Below are positions 31,906 to 42,962 of a DNA stretch of 64,000 nucleotides, one piece after another. The position numbers and the translations under genes were made by a program. The notes beneath the pieces are model-generated. The model was not told the DNA's origin. It saw only the letters and a list, made by a program, of their open reading frames with translations, and ran no database searches. Numbering within the stretch: position 1 is the stretch's first letter; each line of letters begins with the position of its first letter. Source of the stretch: Polytrichum commune. Its lineage: Eukaryota > Streptophyta > Polytrichopsida > Polytrichales > Polytrichaceae. The stretch covers positions 24,306,001-24,370,000 of the forward strand of contig OX485804.1 in NCBI GenBank assembly GCA_950295325.1, read 5' to 3'.

Positions 31906-33043
31906 GTACATGACATAGCATATCCTACATATACCGCCGCAAATACCGGATACTTACGAACGCGCGTTCGTAAGTATGAGGTCCCATCACTAGCACAGTT
32001 GGATCGGACGGAATGTTGTGGGTTTACGAACGTGCGTTCGTAACTACCAAAGTATACCAGAGTCGACGTTGTGACACATGTATATCAATCATTTGCAATG
32101 CGAATGGTGGTTCATTTACGAACGTGCGTTCGTAAATGTGGCATCTACGCTTTTATGTATGTACATTTATAAATATAATGGTTGTTCATTTACGAACGTG
32201 CGTTCGTAAGTACGCCATCTATGATTTCCTAGTGTATACATTCAGATGGGGGTTGCTGTGGTTTTACGAACGCGCGTTCGTAAGTTTGAGGTCCTATCAC
32301 TAGCACAGTTGGATCGGACGCAATGTTGTGGGTTTACGAACGTGCGTTCGTAACTACCAAAGTATACCAGAGTCGATAGTGTGACACATGTATATCAATC
32401 ATTTGCAATGCGAATGGTGGTTCATTTACGAACGTGCGTTCGTAAATGTGGCATCTACGCTTTTATGTATGTGCAATTATAAATATAATGGTTGTTCATT
32501 TACGAACGTGCGTTCGTAAGTACGCCATCTATGATTTCTTGGTGTACACCTACAGATAGTGATTGCTGTGGTTTTACGAACGTGCGTTTGTAAACATGCT
32601 ATCTATTTTGTCCCGATATACTCTTGGAAATTCGGGATAGTTGTGGTTTACAAATTTTGCTCGTTAATACAACATGCGAGTTCTGTACTGGTTTCCAGAA
32701 AAAACTCCTCGTTTATAAATCTTTATACCCAAACTCATTCATCCTATGCTATATGAACGTACGTTCATATAAAAAACTTATACATTCTGCTCATGCAGGT
32801 CGATGGTCTGTAATTAACGAACGCACTTTCGTAAATTCCATCAGCGATCAATATGATAGCACTTTGAAAGTCTTTTTAAGTTATTGACTTCCACACATAG
32901 GCACATTCACTATTGCAGTCGTATACGAACGGACGTTGGTATTTAGAACTTGACTGATTTGACATGCTGCGTTGAACATCGTCCATGTTGGCTGTCATTC
33001 TTTCGTTTACGTTTGGGTCTCCTGGTGCCTCTGGTTTTTGTAG
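31906..33043 (+). repeat. leader intron of transposase A with twelve palindromes
   Basis: Palindromes start near 31953, 32023, 32115, 32189, 32263, 32333, 32425, 32499 and 32573, with three decayed ones near 32752, 32815 and 32922. The acceptor TTTTTGTAG ends at 33043; the donor CATAG/GTACAT is inferred from its counterpart in copy B. The interval 31953-32572 is a tandem duplication of a 310-bp unit that carries four palindromes, spaced about 70 to 92 bp. Confidence 0.75.
31953..32572 (+). repeat. 310-bp tandem duplication with four palindromes per unit
   Basis: 31953-32262 and 32263-32572 match base for base apart from a few substitutions, including 'cactagcacagttggatcgg' and 'gcgaatggtggttcattt'. 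It doubled the palindrome number in this array. Confidence 0.9.
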
Positions 33044-33048
33044 GTGGG

Positions 33049-36000
33049 ATGGCGATGCATGTGGGTGGTAGTTCTCTGGAGTTGTCAACAGACATGTCGT
33101 CCTCCGTTCGTGAATGTGAAATTTCATCCTCATCCGCGGATAGTTTTGACGACACAAACGTGGAGGGTGTGTCATTGCGTACATCCTCTCATGATTCTTT
33201 TCAAGTGCACGACAGTTCTCTACATTCCGGTGTGGAAGACGATGACATTCCTTTGTGTGCAGGATATGGTAGGGAGAAATGGGTGGGCCTTGATGTGGTT
33301 CTACTTAATGATCTAGGTGTCCCGGTGGCAAATGGCATATGTACAAACTCCGATCCCCGTGAATGTATTGATGCCAATCCACTTGGTCTCCATGATGTTG
33401 GGGTGTGCATCTTGAATTCTTTGCTTCCGCTTGAGGTCCCTGTGACTTGGAGGTTTTCATTGCGCCGATGGCCCCTTCGTCGGGTTCTCCATGAAGAAGT
33501 AAGCTTGTGGGATCATGGGCGACGGCATGAGCAAATTCAATCAACCTTGGTTTCCAACACTCGTCCTCGCAAAGGCCTCCGTAGATATGATTCTAGCCGC
33601 GCGCCTCTTGATGATAAAGAGCGTCGACGGGATCGCATAATAGGAGACGATACTATCCGTCTCGTGTCCGCCAAGGACTGTTATGCAAAAAGATGTTGCC
33701 AATTTTTCCCCCGCGAAAAAATTAAGTCTTTGCGTCATGAGATGTGGCTCGTGGATTTTCGTATGAGGTCAGCAAAGAAACTCGAGGTCTATAGAAATTT
33801 GCACCTTGATGCCCATGGCCATAAGGTGGTGACCCTTGAGAATGTGGAAGTGTGTTGTACCGCATGGTATACCATTCATGCCGTCTCCAAGGCTGACTTT
33901 TATAGGTTTAGAAAGTATTCATCATTGGGTCGTCGCTCTCGATTTCATGGCAATGCGGGCACAAAGAAACCAGGGAGGCTACACTCCAAGCCTCCGCCAC
34001 ACTCTCCACGATCATAGTGCCATTGGCCGATGCAATGCCCCACAATACGAAGACATTGTCGACAGGGGAGAAAGTTGTTCAAATGGTGTTGCCCACGCGC
34101 ACAAAATGGAAGAACATATTAACGGATATCAACGAAGTGGGTCGCATAGCGGGTTGTGGGCCCATTTCTTTGTCCAAGTTGAGTGTCATTAAAAACCAAC
34201 AATTTGCAGAATACATTTTGAAGAGACTTGGTGACAAGTTCGCGAGGTGCACGACGTGTGAAAAATACAAAGGTCTTCGAGATGCCCACCCTATAGGTAC
34301 TGAGTCTCATACCAGGCATCAGGCAAAATATATTGAACATGTCAACAACCAAGAGGCTCACCGTCAAGATTACTACAAGAACCGTGCTCTGTCCATAATG
34401 AGGCCTACAGAGGTTCTAACAATTATCCATGATAAAATGGACCACTCAAAGACCGCATGCCCTTGTTATGCTCGCAAAATAAAGGCCACGGATGGTCTTT
34501 TCAAGTTACCCGTATCTGTAACATGTTTGTATGGCATCACAAACCTATATTCACCCTAAATCCTATTTTATTGGGTGGTTTTTCCAAATATTCTACTTCA
34601 GTGGTCTCTTCATTTTTTTGGAGATTAACCCATCGTTTGTTTTTTATAGGTATGATTGCCCACGGCCATGGGGACGTAAAATATGCCCATTATGGTTTGG
34701 ATTTTTACCCTGGCGATGCTAACCACACGGTGGGTTCATTTGCAAAACTCTTGCGCGATCTAGAGAAACCGCCGATACAGTCTTCACGTGCATTGTTTGA
34801 TGGGTGTGGAACGACACCCCTTTATGAGGCAGTGCTTGCGGGTAAGGAGGTTTGTATGTCGTCATTGCCGGAAGCATCCGGAGAGCTTTTTTGTGCAAAA
34901 CCTTTGCCTCCAACTCTCCACGTTCAACTTGATAATTGCGCAAAGGACAACAAATGTCGATACGTATTTTGTTTTTGGTCTTTACTTGTGACAAAAGGTA
35001 TCTTCAAGGAGGTGTTTGTGTCTTTCTTGATGGTGGGACACACACATGACGACATTGATGCGTCCTTCGGACGGTGGAGCATGAAGTTGCATGAGGAAGA
35101 TTTTCCAACCGTACCACTTCTTATGAAATCGTATATGGATTTGGACCATATGCCGGTGATTCCGCACATGATCGAGGAAGTACCAGATTTTAAGGCCTTC
35201 ATCAAGCCATACATGTTGAAAGGAGGGGACTGTTTGGTGGGACACACCAAAGCACAACAATTCCGATTCTATATGAGGGATGATGGTCTCCCGGCCATGC
35301 AATTCAAGCTTTTGTGCACATCTCCTAATTGGGGCCCGGATGATGGTATACTAGTATGGCGTCAAGACAATGATGAGAAATGTTTGCTCCCGGATGGGGA
35401 TCCAAAGCCTTGTAAACCCGACCCCATGAGGAATGGACCGGAGATCATCAAAAACATATCCGGATTCATTGAATATTGGAAGGAGTTGTGTGAGGAGGAC
35501 ATCACTAGACGTGTTAGGGATACTCATGAACCATTGATTTCATATTGGGATCGCATTCGCTCGGCACTAGTGACAGTTGATGGCGACACCTATACGACTT
35601 TGACACAAGGGTTTTGGCCACAAAGTCGTTTGACGGTTGTCGAGTCCGACACCATGTTTTTCAGCAATGGAGACGTTCGTGAAGAGTTCGCAATGGATGA
35701 ACATTACGTTGGCCCTGCCCGCAATCGACCGGCACCGTCGTTTCGTGTTGGGGTTGATTGCCACGAAGGTTATATGGTGCTCGTACGAGCTGGGGATGAG
35801 GAGCATCCCAAACCAATTTGGTTGGTGAAAGCATTGTTTTCACCCAATTTTGTTCGAACTAGCCCCAACTTTCGTCAAATTGAGGTGGAATATTGCCGTC
35901 CAAGCACTAAAGACCAGAACGTGCTTCGCACTTATTTAGGTTGGGACACCAAAAAGAATTTCAAGTGGACAGTGGACTCAACGTACAAACCGGTTTGGAT

Positions 36001-36169
36001 AAACACGGATACTATATTTTGTGCTTGGAAGCCGCGCAAAGGTTCCAAAACAGAATCAATGACCATCCCCCAAAAACATATAGATTTTGCCAAGGACAAT
36101 TTGGCACGTATTGCAGCTGCGGAAAATGACTCGGACAATGGATATGAAGCGGAAGATGGAGATGGGTAA
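33049..36169 (+). pseudogene. element A transposase, DUF7869-type (one frameshift)
   Basis: Two exons, 33049-34524 and 34650-36169, with a 125-bp intron (GT..TATAG). The start MAMHVGGSSLELS follows a splice acceptor and is shared with copy B. Order of features: acidic N-terminal region, basic region (DDKERRRDRIIGDD), VEVCCTAWYTIHAVSK, a Cys/His segment (CTTCEKYKGL ... SHTRHQAKYIEHV), first Asp region IIHDKMDHSKTA, then in exon 2 HVQLDNCAKDNKCRYVF and FLMVGHTHDDIDASFGRWSM. This is the RNase-H-like DUF7869 core: the Asp of D-x-MD, of LDN and of HTHDDID are likely catalytic. A one-base deletion near 33975 (after GTKKP) shifts the frame relative to copy B; the rest is open. The C-terminus is acidic. 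Role: transposition of the host element, by inference from position next to a terminus and presence in both copies. Confidence 0.8.
34525..34649 (+). other. intron of transposase A
   Basis: GTTTGTATG donor, TTTTTTATAG acceptor. It lies between the first and second catalytic regions and has no palindrome. Copy B has its counterpart at 52993-53132. Confidence 0.8.
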
Positions 36170-36574
36170 ACATAACATACTAGGTGGGAGTTAATGGCGA
36201 GAGGCATGTGAGCTTAGCAAGCTTGGTTTTTAATAGACTTAGTAGACTTGTCACATTCCATTGTGGCATATGTTTGGGATGTGTCATCCAATTTTATAAG
36301 ACCCTTATTTTTGGGATGGGCACCCTAAATTCTAAAATGACAAAAACAATTTGTTTTTAAAAGTCCATTGTTATTTTTTACATGGACTACACGTTTTCAT
36401 TGTAATTGAGACTTTCTATTTTTAGTAATGATAATATTCTGCGCATGCAAATTTATAAATCATCATGTTCTTGATGTTCCCAATATTCTATATGCCCACA
36501 ATATTGGCATCCCAAACTATGGGCATATTTAATTTTGAGACTTTCAAAAGTCTCCGATTAACGAATATAGTGTT
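36170..36574 (+). repeat. 3' flank and right terminus of element A
   Basis: Noncoding. The last 44 bases are the terminal inverted repeat, which contains an internal hairpin GAGACTTTC/AAAAGTCTC. It is closely matched by copy B 51072-51470 on the other strand. Confidence 0.8.
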
Positions 36575-36578
36575 TATT
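36575..36578. other. target-site duplication TATT, right of element A
   Basis: Second copy of the TATT found at 18743-18746. Confidence 0.8.
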
Positions 36579-36587
36579 TCTCCCAAC

Positions 36588-37811
36588 CTAAAGAGATATC
36601 TTGTACTGGACTTTTTTATCATGTGAATCTCCAACCCAATTTGTGTCTGTATGTCCAGTTAAAATATTTGAATCTTCTTGTTTGTAGCACAAACTTAGGT
36701 TACTGGTTGCCTTCAGATATTTAAAGATGTGTTTAACTGCTAGCATATGAGGTACTTGAGGCTGGTGGATGTATCTACTGACAATGCTAATTAAATAAGC
36801 TATGCCAAGTCTAGACCGAGTTAAATAGATTAGTTTCCCCACCATTCTTTGATATAGTTTTGCATCAACATAGGGTTGCCCCATATGTATTATAAGTTTA
36901 GCCCCTTCCAACACATGAGTGGGGGAAGGATTGCAGTCAATGAATTCAAACTCCACTAGTGTAGTTTTTATGTACCTCCTTTGAGTCATAGTAATTCCGC
37001 ACTCATGAAATATGAATTCAATTCCTAGTGAGTGAGAGAGAATTCCTAGGTCTATCATAGAGAATTGTTTCTTGATTTCTTCTTATAGCCAATTGATTTT
37101 CTCAACATGATCACCCGTCATATAGAGATCATCTATGTATAGAATGAGTATAGCTATTCTCCCTCCTTCCTCAAATAATAGAAATTGTAGTTAGCATTTG
37201 ATTATAACACTCTTTTCTCACTCAAGAAGGGATATATTTTACTATAGCATGCTCTGGGGGCTTGCTTAAGTCCATAAAGAGCCTTAAGAAGCTTGCATAC
37301 AAATTCTTCTTTCCCTGGCACTCCATACCCCTTTAGTTGCTCAATATACAAATCCTGAATAATGTCTCCATTGAGGAATGCAGTGACTGCATCCAAATGA
37401 AAAATCTTCCACCTCCTATGAGCAACTAGAGCCACTAATGTGCTTAGAGTGTTCTATTTGACAACATGTGCAAAAGTCTCCTCAAAATCCTCCCCTTCTT
37501 TTCGTTGGAACTCTCTACCTACTAGTCAAGCCTTCAATTTTGCGATAATTCCTACATGATCCTTTTTTCACCTTATACACCCACTTGGTGGTAATAGGAG
37601 TACGTCATGGGGACAAAGAAACTAATTTCCATATATGATTGTCATAAATTGATTGTATTTCCCTATCCATAGCTGCTTGCCACCTTAAATGAGTAGTAGC
37701 CTCGAGAAAGCTTCGAGATTCTTGAACCAAATCAATTGCTATAGGGACATAATAACATATATCCGAAGAAGAGAGAAGAGCAGATTGTTCAGATACAGAA
37801 AAGAAATTCAT
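36588..37811 (-). pseudogene. Ty1/copia reverse transcriptase and RNase H relic
   Basis: From 37811 downward: LRWQAAMDREIQSIYDNHIW, then TPITTKWVYKVKKG in another frame, then FHLDAVTAFLNGDI (catalytic Asp), YGLKQAPRACYSKI, YIDDLYMTGDH near 37130 (the YxDD box), LGIEF, LIYLTRSRLGIAYLIS, HMLAVKHIFKYLK and GHTDTNWVGDSHDKK of RNase H. The order is that of copia pol. Frameshifts occur between the parts. The RNase H is cut by element A and resumes at 18742. Confidence 0.9.
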
Positions 37812-38199
37812 ATTGCTCCAGTTGATCAGGTACGCATATGAAATAGCAGTGTTTGACTCTAATCACTTCTTTTCATCAATAAACAGAAACAACCTATCAA
37901 AACTTGTAAACCTTTGGCCAGTACACAAAAAGCAGCTACAAATTCATCTTGATGTGGGATGGCAACTGATGACGAACTAGAGAACAGTTTGATGCACACT
38001 CCATAGAGCCACAATCGCTAAATTGCAGAATACAAAATCAATGACAACATCCTGATGCTTGCGACAGAATTGTATACATAGTCCAACAAGAACTTAAAGG
38101 TGGTTTCAAGCACACATTTCCTGATTTGGTTTGCAATGGATGGGGCCCTGCGGCCACAATTTATGATGTGTAGGCATTCCATAGGAAAATACCAAGGTA
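37812..38199. other. spacer, probably remaining copia sequence
   Basis: No motif is visible. By position it should hold the region between integrase and reverse transcriptase. Confidence 0.3.
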
Positions 38200-38700
38200 A
38201 GCGGGTGTTATTCGGTTACTTTTCTTAATCGGACACCTATATTTGATTCATATGTCCTTAGGTGAAGATTAGAGAACAGACACCACATAGACACATGCTC
38301 AAAGACATTGGATTATGTCTTCAAATTCATTAACTACTTCACATTGAATAGTGAATAAAATTAGAAAGACCTATACATTTAGTGAAGGAATCAACAAACA
38401 TGCACTTTTGTTAACCATAACTAAATCAAAGGAGGTTTGTTTTTTTAATGTGATTATGTTGATGTTTCATTAAAAATTTACTAATTTGCAACAAAATCTT
38501 GAAGATGTAAATCTGATCAATAAAAGATGGAGAACAAGAAAAACAAACTGATTAACACCCACATACTCTAAGACTTCCATATCCTAAGTGCAAAGTAAGC
38601 CTTCAACCATTGGTGTTGTATCGGCTCAACCGTCTCAATTTGCCAATCCATACAGGGATTAAACTGTTCATGTGGGATACTAAATCACAGTCGTCTTTCT
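38200..38700 (+). repeat. dispersed repeat R2, copy 2
   Basis: It shares 'acttttcttaatcggac', 'atcaacaaacatgcactt' and 'taacacccacatac' with copies at 38920 and 41290, and its right part with the inverted copy near 5330-5960. Noncoding. Confidence 0.65.
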
Positions 38701-38919
38701 GTTTAGACTTAAAATTTTCTAAGCTCCAGCCCACCACTTTCTAGTCATGTCATGATTGGAATGATAGCCATCACAGCCTTCACAATCCTCCACTCTCATA
38801 TGAGCTCCTGCCAACGAGTATCTGAAGGAAGTTCCATTCATTCCCATGATGAAAAACCATCTTATCCTCTGGTTATGTTTTGAGGAGAATCCATTCTGAA
38901 CTAAAGTATGCAGGTGTTA

Positions 38920-39270
38920 TTCCATTACTTTTCTTAATCGGACATTTATGTTCAATTGGTGTGTGGTTAGGTGAGGATCAAAGAACAAACACCATAAAAT
39001 TGCATGCATAAAAGAGATTGGACTATGTCTTCAAATTTTAGTACTCCACACTCATTTGTGAACAAAATTGGGAGGAGCTTTGTATTCAGTTAATGAATCA
39101 ACAATCATGCATTTTCAATAACAAAACCAAATCAAGGGAAGTCTTATTTTTGCTCATATTTCATCATAGATTTGCTTATGGAACACAAGTTTCGTTCTGT
39201 ACATCTAACTGGTAGAGGTTGGAGAACATGAAGATTGAACGCAGTAACACCCACATACCTTATGTACTGA
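38920..39270 (+). repeat. dispersed repeat R2, copy 3
   Basis: Same landmarks as copy 2 in the same orientation; it includes 'ctaactggtagaggttggag' and 'taacacccacatacctta' near its right end. Confidence 0.65.
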
Positions 39271-39729
39271 TGATCCGTTGTAAGAAGCGGAGTGGCAAAC
39301 AACCAATTTATTGCACGATGCTTCACAAACCTGTCCACTTGGGCATTTGCACCATGAGCAAATGCTTTGCTAGCAGTTGCCGATCGAGATTAATATTGTT
39401 TGATCATATCAAGGTCACCATTAAAATACATGGACAAGAAGTTCCTTTGTTTCAGATTTTCTCCATGGAGATTAACAAAATTTGAGTCAAGATCAAGCAT
39501 CCATTCCCATGCTTAAGCAGCTGAAGCACTTACCAGAAAGGAACATAACAAGGGCTTGTGCAACTATTCTTATCCCTGCTACCTGAGAAGATGAGCACAT
39601 GGTCGATTTCTGGCATCAGTGAGCAGAGTGGTAGCCTATTTGCCACTGATAACTTGTTTCCATGAAATGTCCTCTCAGATTTGGTCCATTAGAGTTATTG
39701 TAAAGTTCCTCAAAGAGAGACGAAATTGC

Positions 39730-40075
39730 GGGTTTGATCCTTCTTTGAGGAAGATTTCTATCAAGAGCTTGCGAGCTCCTCATTCCACCTCTAAAACAGT
39801 GAGAATTTTAGGATCTTAGAAAGGGTATGTGCATGGGACACACCGTCCTAAATCCTAGATTGACGTATGTAAGGTTAGCTTGGCCCACCTATCCTAATAG
39901 GACATGCTAGAATGCCGGCTTTTAATAGCCCATCACCACTCCTTGTGGATGATAAATTAAGCATTAAGAAAACTTGGGCGACTTTGTGTAAAATCTCATA
40001 AATTTGTGGTTTGGGACTAAACCCATGGTTTCATTCACTTCACTTTATGAGTAACTCTATTGTGTCACTTAATTT
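39730..40075 (+). repeat. dispersed repeat R3, copy 2
   Basis: Same orientation as 15000-15360, with a central insertion containing 'ccatcaccactccttgtgg'. Confidence 0.65.
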
Positions 40076-40479
40076 GCAAATATTAAACTGGAGCTCAGAA
40101 CAATAATCTTTGGTGTGCATACACTAATTGAATAGAGCACCCCACCATTACCTTCCAATTTTATGTTGTTCGCAGTATTGCCTAGTCAACCTTTGACATA
40201 GGGTAAGTGGGCCAAATTCAGATCCTCATTTTCATCCCTAAACTCTTCTAGAACCCATGTTGGGCCTCTCCATACGTATGCTATTTTGTAATTCTACAAC
40301 AAGAATATGGATTGTGCCATGACTTTTTGGTAGATAGTGATAGCTTGTTGTGGCGCAAGGTTATTCTCCTCAACACCCGGGATACAAAGTAAGTCAAAAA
40401 GAGTTTCATGAAAGTTTCATAGCATCCAATATAGAGAGAATACACAATTTGTATGATCTTGCTAAACGCTTTTAGAAAT

Positions 40480-41055
40480 TACACAAACACCTATATTTGA
40501 ATGGTATGTTGGTCAATTATGGATCTAAGAACGGACATCAAAAAGACATTTATGGAAAGACAATCACTCTATCCTCAATAGTCAAAATAATTGAGGGGGA
40601 CCTATATGACCATTTTATGAGCTCGATAATCTTCACCATGATCATTCACATGACATAGGAATTCATATGAGCTCCACAAACTATGAGGATAATGGCCTCG
40701 TGCACAATCTGAGTTTGCTGATCATCTTGCTCCAATTGCGTATTGTAAATCCTCCAAGAAGTGAGCTCAATAGGAAAAAATGTACATTAGAGATCCGCTC
40801 ACCTTACATGGCGGAAGCAGTGATCGGGGAGATTTTTGGGCATACTAATCAGTTGAGATCCTAGTGTTTGCAAGTCCAACCGGTTACATGTTAATGACAT
40901 CCTCCGGTTTTCCTTTATTAAATTGGGGTATATTCTTTAGATTCCTCTCAAATGATGGGTAATTATCCTGCAGTCTTGAACTTCAACTGGTTATTTCTCA
41001 AACTCAACCAGCTCATCTGTAACTAACTGCCAGTTCTACCCGATCATAGGGCGGA
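40480..41055 (+). repeat. R2-related fragments
   Basis: A short left-end piece near 40490-40560 and a right-end piece at 40865-41050. The latter is the inverted match of 5400-5620, with the CCAACCGGTTACATG and CTTCAACTGGTTATTT landmarks. Confidence 0.5.
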
Positions 41056-41289
41056 AGAGCTTCGTCCATTTCGTGTCCATTCCCAGTTCTGTCAGTGGAC
41101 AGCTAAGTGCTCATCTTCCTGGGTTTCTGCACCCATGATTTGGTTTTTGACCTTGATGTTGGCCTTGGCAATGGTGAAAGCTTGTGCACAAGAGATCAAA
41201 TTAACAAAAATGGGTTGCAGAACTCTTAATTGATCTTGAAAATGAAACTTCAGCGCACCTGGATGAGCCTAATAGGGTAGATGGGGTCT

Positions 41290-41660
41290 TAAGTGGCTAC
41301 TTTTCTTAATCGGACCCATGTATTTGAATGGTATGTGGTTTGATGAGGATCAAAGAGCCAACATCATAAAGACACATGTTTAAAAGAGATTAGACTGCAT
41401 CGTCAAATATTGATAACTACTCCACTTGATAGTGAACATTTTTGGGAGGACCTATGTATCCAATTGAGAAATCAACAAACATGCACTTATGATAATCATA
41501 ACTAAACCAGGGGAGGTCTGATTTGCAATCCGGTTTTTACACATGTTTCATCATAGATTTTCTCATGCACCGCAATTTTGGTTGTGTAAATCTAATCGGT
41601 AGAAGTTGGAGAACATGGAAACGGAACCACATAACATCCACATACCTTAGGTACATTGCA
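41290..41660 (+). repeat. dispersed repeat R2, copy 4
   Basis: Same orientation and landmarks as copies 2 and 3, including 'aatcggtagaagttggagaa' and 'catccacatacctta'. Confidence 0.65.
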
Positions 41661-41772
41661 TTTATTCTTGTGAATACTTGGAGGATGAAGCGTTTAGGCA
41701 TGGATTTCTAAAAGGGATTTTTTCCATTGTAGAATTTGGTATTGCCAGCCATGTGCTTGGTTGGGGCTAAAG

Positions 41773-42962
41773 CTCACGTCATTTGGGTGGGCCCCAATTG
41801 ACCGAGCCATGAGCCCATCTTGGGGGAAAAAGGGTGTTTAGGCAAGGACCCGCGATCTGGCACCCCCAAGCTGCCTTGCCAAAATTTTATCCCGTATTTT
41901 TTGATCCCGACCGACAATTATTTCTTGCCTCACCTGATTCCAGGGAAAAATTTGCCCTTGCATTCTTGAAGGCCTCTTGGCCACAAATTCCATATTTTGA
42001 GTGCACTTCGCCTTGAAGGCCCAAATTCAATATACATGTTCACTTCTCCTTATTAAATAAGCAATTGATTGGGGTTTCATTCCCGAAGTGAAACAGAAAG
42101 CATATAAATGAATGTAACTAAAGCATGTAATGTACTTGGATGTAAAAAAATATTACAAAATCCTGGTTAGCATTGAGGTTATAATGCATGTGACTTACCA
42201 TTTGAAAGGGTCATTTGTCATTCTAAATTGAAACTTATGTATAGAGTTGTGTAGTTTATAATAGTTTAGTCAATGCCTTCTACTCTCACAAGTATTCATA
42301 CTTATTCGAACTAATTAAGCATGATTGAATATAATCAATCATAATGAATTCAAGCAAGCGCATTTTAGATATAATTAGGCTTGATTACCTTGGTAAGCAT
42401 AATTTCTGGTTTACTTATATATTGTTAGGCTTGATACACTTGAATACATTTATTCAACTTAATTATTTTGAATATGTATAAATACTTGTGAAAGTAAAAG
42501 GCATTAACTAAAATAATAATAAATAAATAAATAAAACTAAAACAAAATTCAATTCAGAATGACAAAAGACTCTTTCAAATGGTGAGTCACATATACTATA
42601 ACCTCAATGCTAATGAAGATTTTCTAAAACAATTTACTTCAAAGTTCATTACATGCTTTATTAACATTCAATTACAAGCTTTCGTTTTCACTTCGGGAAT
42701 GAAACCCCAATCAATTGCTTATTTATTAAGGGGAAGTGAACATATATATTTAATTTTGGACCTTCAACGTGAAGTGCACTCAATATGAGATTCGTGGACA
42801 AATGGCCTTCAAGACGCAAGGATGAATTTTTCCCTAGAATTGGGTGAGGCAAGCAGCAATTGTTGGTCGAGGATTTTATTTTTTGTTTTTTGTTTTGTTT
42901 TGACGGGTCCCCCATGATGGGCTAATGGCTCGGTAGGCTGGGCCCTGCCTAAATGGCGTGAA
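41773..42962. mobile_element. foldback element with inverted arms of over 400 bp
   Basis: The left arm (41773 to about 42245) and the right arm (about 42545 to 42962) are inverted copies, diverged but clear: CAATTGATTGGGGTTTCATT at 42062-42081 pairs with its complement near 42700-42720, and the outer ends share CACGTCATTT/CACGCCATTT and GAGCCAT..AGCCCATC. The loop of about 300 bp is AT-rich. No transposase is visible. Foldback or long-TIR MITE. Confidence 0.75.

Larger units (their letters stand above)
18747..36574 (+). mobile_element. element A: 17.8-kb multi-gene DNA transposon (complete)
   Basis: Both ends carry inverted repeats starting AACACTATATTCG, and TATT flanks them. Inside, two units diverge: a long spliced gene on the minus strand (28076 down to 20218) with a DGQHR/ParB-like domain, a coiled coil and an FCP1-type phosphatase domain, and a DUF7869-type transposase on the plus strand (33049-36169). 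Some thirty 16-bp palindromes lie mainly in the introns. Copy B (51072 onward) has the same order in reverse, including homologous spacer, promoter and leader regions, so the unit moved as a whole. An LTR-type insertion (25014-27148) and several stops and frameshifts make this copy inactive by itself. I do not recognise it as a named superfamily. Confidence 0.85.
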
